64,000 bases of DNA. Origin: Pollenia angustigena (taxonomy: Eukaryota; Arthropoda; Insecta; Diptera; Polleniidae). The translations under genes and the position numbers were made by a program. Location: contig OV884059.1 in the NCBI GenBank assembly GCA_930367215.1, forward strand, positions 232,437,803-232,501,802, given 5' to 3'. Under the pieces are notes generated by a model that saw only the letters and a program-made list of their open reading frames with translations, was not told where the DNA came from and did not search any database. Positions 13,801 through 25,800 of the stretch are shown piece after piece. Each line of letters starts with the position of its first letter. The stretch's first letter is position 1.

Positions 13801-16800
13801 GCACATTGGTTGAATGGTTTCAGAGTCAATAACGGTCATAGACACATTTTTTGTAGTTTATATACATACAATGTATGCCAAACATATATATAGGGGATTT
13901 CATGTCAAGTGACCCAACTTTTGAAACCGATGTCTTCCGATTGGGATGAAAGATTTGTCCTATTGGATAGTAGTTTGGATACAGCTTTTCAAAAATATCG
14001 GTGAAGAACTCTCTGATTTATAGGGGTCAAAATTTGACACGTTGGCCAAACAGATGTTTGTTCTCATCCATGTTGTTTATAACCTATTGTATTTAGCAAA
14101 ATTTGTCCCAAGTAGCTTTTTCATCAATCTTTCGAAACAAACACAAATTAAAAAATTCTATTGAAATTCAGCCAGATCGGTCCATAAATGACTGAGATAT
14201 GAGCAAAAAATCACGGCTGCCTCTAATTTTACACAAAAATCTCTTGTTGTTGTTTTTTTATTTATTTCTTTTTTCCGTATATCTGGAGAACGGCAAGAGC
14301 CAAAGAAAAGAACAAGCATCTTAGTTATCAATACACAACCTCTCTAAAATGGGCAGGATTGGAGAAGTGGGCATGGATCTTTTCAAAGTTTCCAAATTAG
14401 GTACAAATACCTCGGCTATCAATACACCGTATCCCACAAATCGTGGTCGGAGTTGGAGAAGTGGGTGTCGCACAAGTAAGTTTTTTATATCTAAAAAAAC
14501 GCTAAGAGAAATATTGTCCAAATTTGGTACTCATAACTGGGTTATTAATAACCAATTTTTTTAAAAATATGAGCGATATTGGAGAAGTGAGCTTAGCACC
14601 TTATTTACAAAGACATTACAAATTTCTATATATCAGGAGAACGGCAAGAGCCAAAGCTTCCAAATTAGGTACAAGCATCTTGGTTATCAATACACAACCT
14701 CTCTTAAAGGAGCAGGATTGGAGAAGTGGGTATGGATCTTTTCAAAGTTTCCAAATTAGGTACAAATACCTCAGCTATCAATACACCGTATCCCACAAAT
14801 TGTGGTCGGAGTTAAAGAAGTGGGTGTCGCACAAATAAGTTTTTTTTATCTAAAAAACGCTAAGAGAAATATTTTCCAAATTTGGTACTCATAACTGGGT
14901 TATTAATACACAACCTTTTTAAAAATATGAGCGGTATTGGAGAAGTGAGCTTCTTGGTGATCAATACGCAACAACTAACAAAAAAAGTGTACGGGATTGG
15001 GAAGTGGGCGTTGTCCTTAGATTTATTCGTGTCTTAAAAACGGTATTTATATAACTTTTTGCTCTTATCGCACCAAAGTGAAGAGTATATTAGATTCGGC
15101 ACAGCCGAATAAAGCACTCTTACTTGTTAAATGTCGAACGTAAGTGCCAATTCACACGTTGCAAGTCTTATTGATCAGCTTGCTACTTTATAACGAAAGT
15201 ATAGTCGGTCAAGCCCGACCATATGATACCCTACACCACAATATTTAAAAACACATTTTCCTATGCCTTTGTGTCCATGTAAATATGGATATATCTTTAT
15301 TTTAAATTTTATTAAAATCAGTTTGAAAGATTTTGATATTCAGAAATTGCCCCCTATCTCCCCTCGTGCTCCTACGATTCGGCCCATTTTCAATAGGCTA
15401 CAGAACCTATGTGCCAAATTTTATAAATTATCTCCAAACTTACGACCTGTACTTTGCGCACAAGGTTACATGGACGGCCAGCCAGCAAGCCGGACGGACA
15501 TCGTTAGATCGACATCAACACAAATGCATAATACCATCTCCACTGTTCTGTTGTGGGTTTAAATACCACTGTGTGACAGCCCAAATAGGCCAATCGAGAT
15601 GTCCGAATGTCTGAGTATCGCAAAGTGATGTTCAGAAAAGTTGTTAACCTCGACGTCTGCTAAAAAAGGGTCAATAAAGGAAAGCGGTGTTTTTAGTTTT
15701 TCCTGAGTGGGACTTTGGAAAATCAGTTTTTTTTAATTTTTTTCGTAAATTAGCTAGCGAAACTCAATTAAAATCACTTAATACTTTTAGACTAGACAAA
15801 AAAACTACTAGTTTTGGCCAATTTTTAGTTTTGGAGCAAAAAAAAAACTACAAAAAAAATTGGTTTGGTGATTCCATGAGAGAAATTTTTAGTGGGTGAA
15901 AGCCCCACACTGACATTAGGCTTTAAATGCCTATACTTCTATTCTAAAAATACCCGTTTAGTTGAGTTTCATTTAATTGCGTGATTGTGAAAATCTAGAG
16001 CAAATGTTTCGGTTAATTGTTTCCGTCTATCTAAAGTTTGTTTGCCCCCACAAAAATAAAAAAAATATTTTGCGGCAAGAAAGTCATGTTTCTGTTATAT
16101 AAATAAATGTTATATAAATTTTTATATTATTCGAATGTGTATTCGAGTCAAATTAAAATCATCAAAAGCTTTCATACTTTAATAGTCTTATTCCTTTAAT
16201 ATTTTTCAGGAATATTTTCTATTAAAGTATGAAAGTTTTTGAGGATTGTAATTTGACTTAGAATACACATTCGAATAATATGAAAATTTATATAATAAAT
16301 GTTACTCAACATGAAAAATAAATTCCCATATTCTATTTGTTAAATAAATCTTATATAAAATAGATAAAGAAATGACTTTTATTTTCTATCTACACATGGG
16401 TGTTTAACTTTAATGCACATCTTGCTCAATTAAGCGATTATCGTTTTAATTGCGTCGGCGATTCAATTAACCGAGTACTGCTTAATTGAATTCCCGTTTA
16501 ATTGCGTCAAAAGTCGTGTATTTTTAGAAACTCAATTAAGCGAAAATAACTGTAATTTTAATTGAGTTTTGTTAGATAACATACGATAAAAATTATAAAA
16601 CCCCGATTTTCCAGGGTGCCCCTCAAGGGGGCTATGTAGCAGGCGTCGAGGTTAAAACCTTTCTGAACATCCCTTCGCAATATTCAAAAATTTCGATTGA
16701 CCTATTAAAACCGCTTTCCCTTATTGACTATTTTGAGGTTAACAACTTTGCTAAGCATCACTTTGCGATATTCGGATTTATTTTAAATTTATATATGTAT

Positions 16801-19800
16801 CTCGATTCCCAGCCCTGACCCAGCAAAACACCGGGACACGTACAACTTTTTTTAGCCGATCACTGACGTTTGTCGTTTGTCACATTGTGTAGTTTGAAAT
16901 TTACATTTTTCTCAGAAAAACTCAATTGACTTTCAAAATTAATTCTCGAACAAAAAAATTTGTCCGGACAAAAATTTTGTCCGGGCGAATCCACCTTTAT
17001 TTCAAACTAAAAAACATTAACTCTCAAAAAATCTATAAAATTATTTGCACTGTTTGCAAGAAGTGCTGTAGAAAATGTTTCAAATTTTTGAATTTGTTTT
17101 TCAGGACCTTTTCGAATTTATTTAATTTTCGCTAAAAATAATATTTGAGTATTAATTTTCTGAGGGTCTATAGAGCCGAATATTCTTTAACGTAGTACTT
17201 TACCCTTTTTGAAAATAGCTGGATCTTATTAAAAAAATTTTTTTTTTTATTTAGTACCAAATTATTTTAAACACATAAAACAAAGATTTTTAAAAATGAA
17301 TTTATGTAATAAAAGTTTTATTTTTTTTTACAAAGTTTTAATTATTTATTTTTTTTTTATTTTTTTTTTTTAATTAAACTAAATAACAAAGTTTTATGAT
17401 CCATATCACGCACAAAGTGATAAAAACAATTAAATCGTAGCAAAAGCAAAATTTTTTAAGAAAAAACCAAACTAAATTAGAATTAATATAATAAAAAAAT
17501 TATAAGAAAATTTTATTACAAATTTTCAAAAACAAAAACAACAAACTAAATTAAAACAAATCAGAAAGTATAGTCAGTCAAGCCCGACCATATGATACCC
17601 GACACTTTAGAATTTAGAGAGAATTTTTCGAAAGTGTACTTTATTTGGGACCCATATGTAATCTTGGACCCGCCAAAACAAAATTATGTTATGAGGCTAA
17701 GATTTATGTTAAACTTCTTTGTGCCGAACATTATTTAGATATCTTTAACTATATGAGAATTTTTTGTCTTTTAGTGATTTAGAGAGGGGGTTTATAAAGG
17801 ACATATTGCTTTATTTATTGCAACATAGTCATATCTCAAAAAAAAATCAAACTTGGCAAAATGTAATTAAAGTTTTCAAAATGTACCTTTTTTATACCCA
17901 TTTATAAAGATATATTTCGCTATAACTTTGGTTGGGAGGGTGCTTTGATAACATGTGAGATAAGACCATGATGGCTTTATCTCTCATTTAATAGGGAGAT
18001 AAACCCTTTTGTTTTTTTTCATTTGAATGGGAGATAAAGCCATCATGTCCTTAGCTCACATTAGCAATATTAGAAAATGCCTTTATCTCTCATTTCAGTT
18101 CCGGAGACACTAAACTTAAGTATTGAAATCTGGCTACCTACCTCCAGTAGGACGCGGCAGGTAGCTTCGCTGAATTTTGTTTTCCTGCGTGCGTCGCAAG
18201 AATAAAAAAATGTTTTTCAATGATAACGAAGGATTTTCACTTTTACAGAATGTTAACACCATGCATAACAATATTCTGAAAAAATATGGTTTTATCTCTC
18301 ATTTGCGAAAAAAAATATGGCTATATTTCTCATTTCGCAAAATTTTAAATATGACCTTACCTCTCAATGATTGGGCAATAAGGCCCTTATGACATTATCT
18401 CCCATTCAATTGAGCAATAAAGCCATCATGGGCTTATCTCACATGGTTTTAAAGCACCCCCTTCGGTTCAGTTTGAGTTATAACACTGATATTGTGTTTA
18501 CCTATAGAGAAAGTATGAAAGAACACTTTTGCTTAAGTAACTCTAAATTTTTGATTTTTCGAGATAAGACTATGTTGCAATAAAGGAGCGATATGTTAAA
18601 TTGTCGACATACAAACATAGCTATAGACAAAGTAGCTATCTTCAACGGTACTACTGCGGCCAATTTTATGTCAATATCATTCAACATTTAAAAGTAAGTT
18701 ATGGCGTTAAAAGCTATTTTCGGGAGAAGTATTTGCATAGGAGCAATAGTCAAATATGGACCGATTCTAATAAAATTTGGTAAGATGATTAATTAAGATT
18801 GTAATAAAATAAGTTTGGACTAAATACAATCTAAATGCCAACATAATATTTATGGTTAATGGGCACAAAGACTCTATTACAGAAAGAAGCTTGTATGGGG
18901 GCTATGTGAAATTATGGACTGATTCTCACCACTTTCAATAGGCTTGGTCCTGGTGACTAATAGAACCATGTACCAAAAGTTTTCAAATTATCTCCAAACC
19001 CATTACTTTGCGTTTAAGGTTTACATGGACAGCTAGCCGGACGGATGGACATCGTTAGACCAATTCGAAATGTGGTTCTTAGTCAATCGGTATACTAAAA
19101 CCTGGGTCTAAGATGATTTTAAGGTGTTACATACACCAGCACAAACGCATAAAACCCTCTTCACTATTGTGGTGTGTGTATAAAAAATTCAGCCCAAAAA
19201 TTTGCAAACAATGGAATTTAATTTGGGATAGTTTTTTTTTTTTTTTTTGTTAATATTTAATTTTTGCTAATTAAGACAACAATTGTTTGCTATAACAAAA
19301 GATTGTTTCATACTATGTAAAGAAAATATTTTTAACTTTTGCTAAAAAAAAAAACAAAGACAAATGCTGGGTTAATTTGCTTTTGTTGTATATTGACAAA
19401 AAAAAAAAAAAAAAAAACAAGCCGAAAATTAAAAACTGAATATCGAAAAATTAAAACGCAAGAATTTGGAAATTGTTTTCTAATACACTTTTAATCTAAT
19501 TTTTGTTAAAAAAAAATCTGTTTAATAAAGAAATATTAATATAATATTTGTCATAAAATTCTTTTACACTGATATAAAAACGCATCTTCATATTAATGAT
19601 GCCCTAACATCAGAATTGTGATATCAATGTTACTGCAAATGGCATCAATGAGCAAAGAGTAACATCAATCCAATGGCTAACGTCTTTGTACAATTTTGTA
19701 ATTTTTTACGTGTCATCTATTTATTATTTATTTTTATCTACATACATATATATGTATGTATATAAAAATGAAAAATGTTTGTATGTTTGTTTGTTTTTTT

Positions 19801-22800
19801 GTTTGTTTGTTTGTTTGTTGGCTTATAGACTCATAAACTACTGAACCGATTTTCCTGACAGTAGCATCACGTGAGCCCTAAAAATAAAATAGGCTACTTA
19901 TTTTTTCGATAGGGGCAGGGGAATTGGTACCCCCCATTGGATGCCAATATTAAATACCGCATATCTTAAGAGCCGCTTCACGCATTTTGTTGAACTTTTG
20001 GTATTAAAATCTTCTGAGCCCCAAAATTGAAATAAAGTAGCAGCGGGGGAAGTGGTTTCCCCCATAGGACGCCAATGTTTAATATCGCAAGTCTTAAGAA
20101 CTGTTATAGTGAGAATGTTCAAACTTTGTAGAAGTCCCTCTTATGGTACACTACACTATTGAAAATAAAAATAAAGCGGGAAGGCGCAGGGGGGGAAATA
20201 CCTTCCATAGGATGAATATATTAAATATCTCTTAACTGAAGAACTATTAAAGGGATAGTCTTCAAACGTGGTTAAAGCTACTATTATGGTAAACTATAAA
20301 TTTCAATATAGAAATGGGCGGGGTAGCCAGAGGAGGAGCAGTACCCCCCATGGATAGAAATATTAATAAGAGCCGCTGCAAGCAATTTGTTGAACTTTTG
20401 GTAGTAGGATCTTCTGAGCCCCAAATTGAAACAAAATAGCAGCGAGGGAAGTGTTACCCCCCATAGGATGCCAATGTTTAATATCTTAAAAACTGTTATA
20501 GTTAAAATATTCAAACTATGTAGAAGTCACACTTATGGTATACTACACTTTTGAAAATAAAACTAAAGCGGGTAGGCGCAGGGGGGAAATACCTTCCATA
20601 GGATGCATATATTAAATATCTCAACTGAAGAAGTGGTTAAAGCAGTGTAGCGAAGCGCACAGGGTTAGGGTAGTTATTTATAAAAAGCAAAGATTCCTAT
20701 ATTCTATTTTTTTAAATTATTTAGTTAAATACATCAAATTTTTAAAGAAGAATTATTATGAAAACCATATGGGACATGGTGCTGGTGTCCTATTATTGAG
20801 AGTTCTGCTGTTAACAAAGGTCGGAATTCAACTTACTTAATACAAACATACATGGGGATATAGATGCAAAGGCTGCAATCTCTTTTTTCACAAACTTAAC
20901 TAATAATACCTCTTAGTTGTAGTTATTTAGTGAATGCTTCCGATTAGTCAATATGACATTACCCGATACACTTTTATTCCATAAAAAAGAATGCTTAAAA
21001 ATTAAGAACCGATGCAAAAACGACAATGTCCATTGGAGATTGTCGTTTTTGCAATGATCACAATTTGTTAAGCTCTTTTTCTCTCAACTATTTTCGAAAA
21101 TGCATGCTATTTTTTTTATTTTGTTTCTTTTTTTCAAAACAAAATTAAAAAGAATTTAAAAGTACAACAAATTATTTTTTTTATGAAACAGTTAATTTTA
21201 TTGTTCATTTTATAACTTTGTCATTAGTCGTAAATATGGAGCTAAGTTGTTATGAAGTTCCTCCAAATCAATCAAGAAAAAACTAGGCCTTTGTTAAGTT
21301 TAAGAATTTTATAACTACCGATTTTTTTAAGTACTTGCCCATGCTAAAAAAGCAGCAAAGTCCATTTGATTAAAGCAAACACATCAATCTCCAATTTGAT
21401 TATTATAATTGCCAGCAAACCGCTATATCGAGCTAGAGGTTTTTACTATTTATTACGAAAACTATAAATGTGGAGATTGCAGTTTTTGCATCTATACCCC
21501 TCATATGTAACCGGTAAGTACATAATAATATTCTCTTACTTTGACTTAAGTCAATTCCAATGACTTTGACTTAATGACCAACTGTCATTAAATTGATACT
21601 AATGTTACTGCGTCATCGCACTGAGGACATGCTCGTCATTTCTGTGATGCCGATGTGTCATCCCACTGATGACATAATTTCATTTTGACCCTGATGACAC
21701 TTTGGCCAAGTGATGTTAAGGTTGACATCACCATGATGAAAAGTGCCATGGGATCAAAAACAAAGACAATTGTCATAGTACAAATGTAAAAATACATCAG
21801 CATTATGACGCCTTTTCTATCAGTGTTATTACAGAAATCTTATTATAAACGACTTTTAAAATTCTTGCGTTTTACGTTTTCGAATTACAGCACACCCCTT
21901 TATAAATTTAAAATAAAGACAAGTAGGAAAGTATAATCGGTTAAGCCCGACTATATGATCCACTATTGTGGTGTAAGTAAAAATATGAATATTTCGGCAA
22001 ATGCTGGGGACAATTCAAACTTTTAACAGAAACACATTTCATGTCGTGGTCTTAGGGTTCAACAATTTGTTTAAACAAAAACAACAACAAAAATTTAACT
22101 CAAATTATAAAAACAAATTAAAACAATAAAAAAAAAAAAAAAAAAGATTTGTAAGCGTTATAAAACAGTGTTAGATGAGGATAAAGCGTAGGAACACTTA
22201 GTAGTACAGTAGTAGTAGAAAGGTGAGTAAAATAATTTCCATTGCCAAACGAACATTATTATTTCAGCGCACATGGATGGATAAATAGATGGATGGATGG
22301 ATGGTTGGTTGGTTGGTTGGTTGGTTGGTTGATTTATTCTATTCTAAAATGATTTTTGTTTTAGTTTTTTCATTATCATTTCCGCATTGTTAGTTGCTCA
22401 TGGTACATATCAAGCCATATTGCTTTCATTAAATCATCGCCATCACCTGTTTGTTTTTGGGCCATTAAAGCCTCCTCATATTTACGATTGCAATCACCAT
22501 AACAATAAATAATGTAACCATCACGAGCTTTTTACATTTTCAAAATGGAAATTCGAACAATTCAGTAAAAACGAAATTGAACCCAAAATCGTAGTAGAAA
22601 GTAGAGAAGGAGAAGGAAGTACAAGTTGTTGGAGGAAGAGTTGTAGAGTAGAGCAGAGTAGTAACGAGTTGTAGATTTTAAAAATTATATATTTTTTTTA
22701 AAGAAATAAAGTTTTAAAATTATGAATTACAAATTTTTTAATTAAAACATACGAATGTAAACAATTTAAACCAAAGTATTACTATTAACTAAGCAGGTAA

Positions 22801-25800
22801 TAGTTATAAATATATAAAATAATTTAAGTTTAAATTGCTTCAAAATTTTCAAATGTTTTATTAGAATAAAAACTTACGTGGTCTGGATGGTGGTTCTGCG
22901 GTTTCCTCTAAAATGCGCAGTTCAATTTCCAAAGACTGAATCTCATCGTAACCTTTTTGCATCAATTTCATAATCTTCTTAATGAAACCAACATAATCTG
23001 AAACAAATAATTGCAATTAATAATCAATAATAATAATTAAGATTATTTATTTGATATAAAAAATTTAAAATAACTTAACTAAAAATATCAATTGTCTGGG
23101 TTCACAGTGGTGTTTGCCAAAGTCTGAGTTTATTGCTGAGAGGGGAGAGAAGAATATCATGTTCTTTTCCCCTCTCACCAATAAAGTCAGATTTTCTGAA
23201 AGAAAACTTTCATAGTGTGAACCCAGATATACTAGACTTTGTTAAATTTAACTTTGAATTAACTTTCTTACACCCAATTTTCATGATGATTTTTCCCCCT
23301 ATTTTCAAATCATGTCTTTTTTAGTTTGAAAGCGAGCGGGGTAGAAAAGTAAGCAGGGTAGAAAAAAAGACATGAATTGTATTCTCTGTGTTTTTTTTTG
23401 ACATTCTTCGTTCCACTTAATTTTGTTTTTTAATTTATGTTTTATTTAAAAAAAAAATTAACGAAAACAGAAAAAATCAACAAAAAAAGAAACATTGTGA
23501 AATTTGAACAAGTTTTTGGAATTTTCTTTAAGAAAGAACTACAAAAAAGACATGTATTTTAAATCATCGTAAAAATTGGGTGTTATTTTAGTTATTTTTC
23601 CCGTTTTAGCGATTTTTTACTTTTGTTTTTAATTGAATTAGGCGGTATTTACACGGTGATTTTTAAAACATGTATTTTTTCAATTTTCTTTAAAAGCTGC
23701 TACCAAAATCTTGTTACATTTACATGATGACTCTTATTACATCTGTTTTTTTATTGTTGTTTAAAAAATTTTTTTAATTGAATAATTTTATTTGTAATAA
23801 AAAACATGAAAGCCAAAATTTAAATGAATGTAAAATAAAATTAGAAAAAAAAACAAGAAGAACAGAATTCATGTCTTTTATTCTACCTCTCTTCATTTTC
23901 TACCGGATTCGCCTTCAAATAAAAAAATATATATAATATAATATTTTTAGTTTTTGTTTTAAATGTTATTGTTCGAAAGAAGGAAATCTTTCGCCTATCA
24001 GAAATAGGCTATTGGACGATTTTTTTTCTATTATTTCGGACATTTCTAATTTTGTTCAATTTATTTGCATAAATTTCTGAATTTTTTTGTAAAGTTTTTT
24101 CAGTTTCATATCGACGTTTTTTTTTGATTTTTTTTGTAATGCATTATTTTCATATTGAAGATTTTTTTTATTGCATTGATTTAAAAAAATTTGTATGATG
24201 ATTTTTTAGGCGTCTGTTTTTCGACGTCTTTTTTTGATTAGGCGGCATTTACACGGTGAATCAAGTCTTTGTTTCAATTTTCTTTTTAAACTGCTACCAA
24301 AATCTTTTTACATTTACATGATGACTTTGTTTTTATGATGATTTTTAGACATCTGTTTTTCGACGTCTTTTTTTGCTTGCGTTGAACGGTGTAGAGCAGC
24401 TGTAGGTGTAGATAAAAAAAAACTCGATATGTGTTTTTCATGTCAATTTTTTTAATTCAATTTTAAGGCCACGTTTCTCTTACGTTTAAGTTGCGGAACA
24501 GCTGTTTCGTTTCCCTTACCATACCTATGTATAAATAGGTATTCTTACGTTAATATGACGTTGCGTTCCAGATGACCCTCCGTTTCTCCGTTTTTACGTA
24601 TCAGCTGGTAAAGACCGCACAAAAACCAAAAGTTTAAATTAATGAGAAGTCTTTTTTTTTATTTATCGTTCCAAATTTTTTGTCACATTTACGTATTTTT
24701 AGTAACTACCATCGATTGAAATCGACCGCAACGTTAACGTGTCTGCAACATTAACGATAAAGTAACGAGTCCTTAAGACATTTTTATAATTTTTTGTCTT
24801 ATTAAAGTTGGTTAATTTTCAAGATTTTTTTTATTTCCAAAATTTCGTTATTTGTTTTGAAAATTTTTCCCAATTAAAATTAAAAAAAAGTTAAGCGATT
24901 TTTTACTTTGTCAAATTTTTCTAAAACTTTAATTATTCTCATATTTACCGCTTTTTTGATTTAGATTCCATTTTTTTTTAACAAGAAATTATCTTAACAT
25001 TGAATTACGTTTTTTTTTTTAATTTATTTTAGCGCTTTTCTGATTGAAGAATTTTTAATATGGCACTTTCGGCATTTTTGGCGTTTTTTTATTTTTCTGA
25101 GATTAAAGAAATTTTAAAAAAAATTTAATGTGTAATTTTTTTTCGTTTTGTTTTTAAATCGTTTTAAAAGTTTTTATAAATCTGAAATATTACTTATGAT
25201 CCAGGGCTTTAAATACCAAATACCCTTTCAAATACCAAAATATACACTCACCTCTTGGAAAGTCTTTAGGACTGACCAACTCCTTGAAGAAGTCCTGCGC
25301 TATATGGGCCTGTTCATCATCGTTTCTAAGCCAGTCTCTAAACCAAAATCTCAATGTTCTCGATTCCTGAGAATGTTTGCCCGAATTTGCGCTCACCAAA
25401 AATACACGAAACTCCAATGAAAGTTGAGCTGGCACTGCTTGAGATTTTTGCCCACTCACTGTATCTTTATTAATGATAATTCCAGTATGGTCACCACCAG
25501 CCACATGAACACGATCCCCCAATTCGTCCACCAATTTGCGTTCAATCAAAATAACTGTACTATTTGTTGTTTTCCCTTTGGGCGTCATTACAACTTGTTC
25601 GCGATCTGTACGCGGTGGCGTGTGACAAGGACTACGTCCGTTTTGCTTCTGGCTGTTGTGTGTTAAGTCTGTTGGCACATAAGCTGAGTTGCCATTATTG
25701 ATGGTACTACCATTCGCCAAAGTGCCATTAGTATTGGTGCCATTTGCATATGCAGGCTTGTGGGGTTTGGGTGGTGGTGGTGGCGGTGCCATTTGAGGAT

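Larger units (their letters stand above)
19567..21825. mobile_element. Composite TIR element with TTA target duplications and nested insertions
   Basis: The ends CACTGATATAAAAACGC (19567) and, inverted, CACTGATAGAAAAGGCG (to 21825) are flanked by TTA at 19564-19566 and 21826-21828. The arms carry repeated TGATGACA/TGTCATCA words (19600-19680, 21600-21800). A 3-bp TTA duplication is what PIF/Harbinger elements make, but no transposase is present. Nested inside are a Helitron-like block (19740-20675) and another TIR element (20857-21499). Confidence 0.6.

Noticed and set aside
14321..14838. Overlapping frames of 66-104 codons
   Set aside because: They follow the 359-bp tandem duplication of dispersed repeat R3 and change frame between units; not protein-coding.
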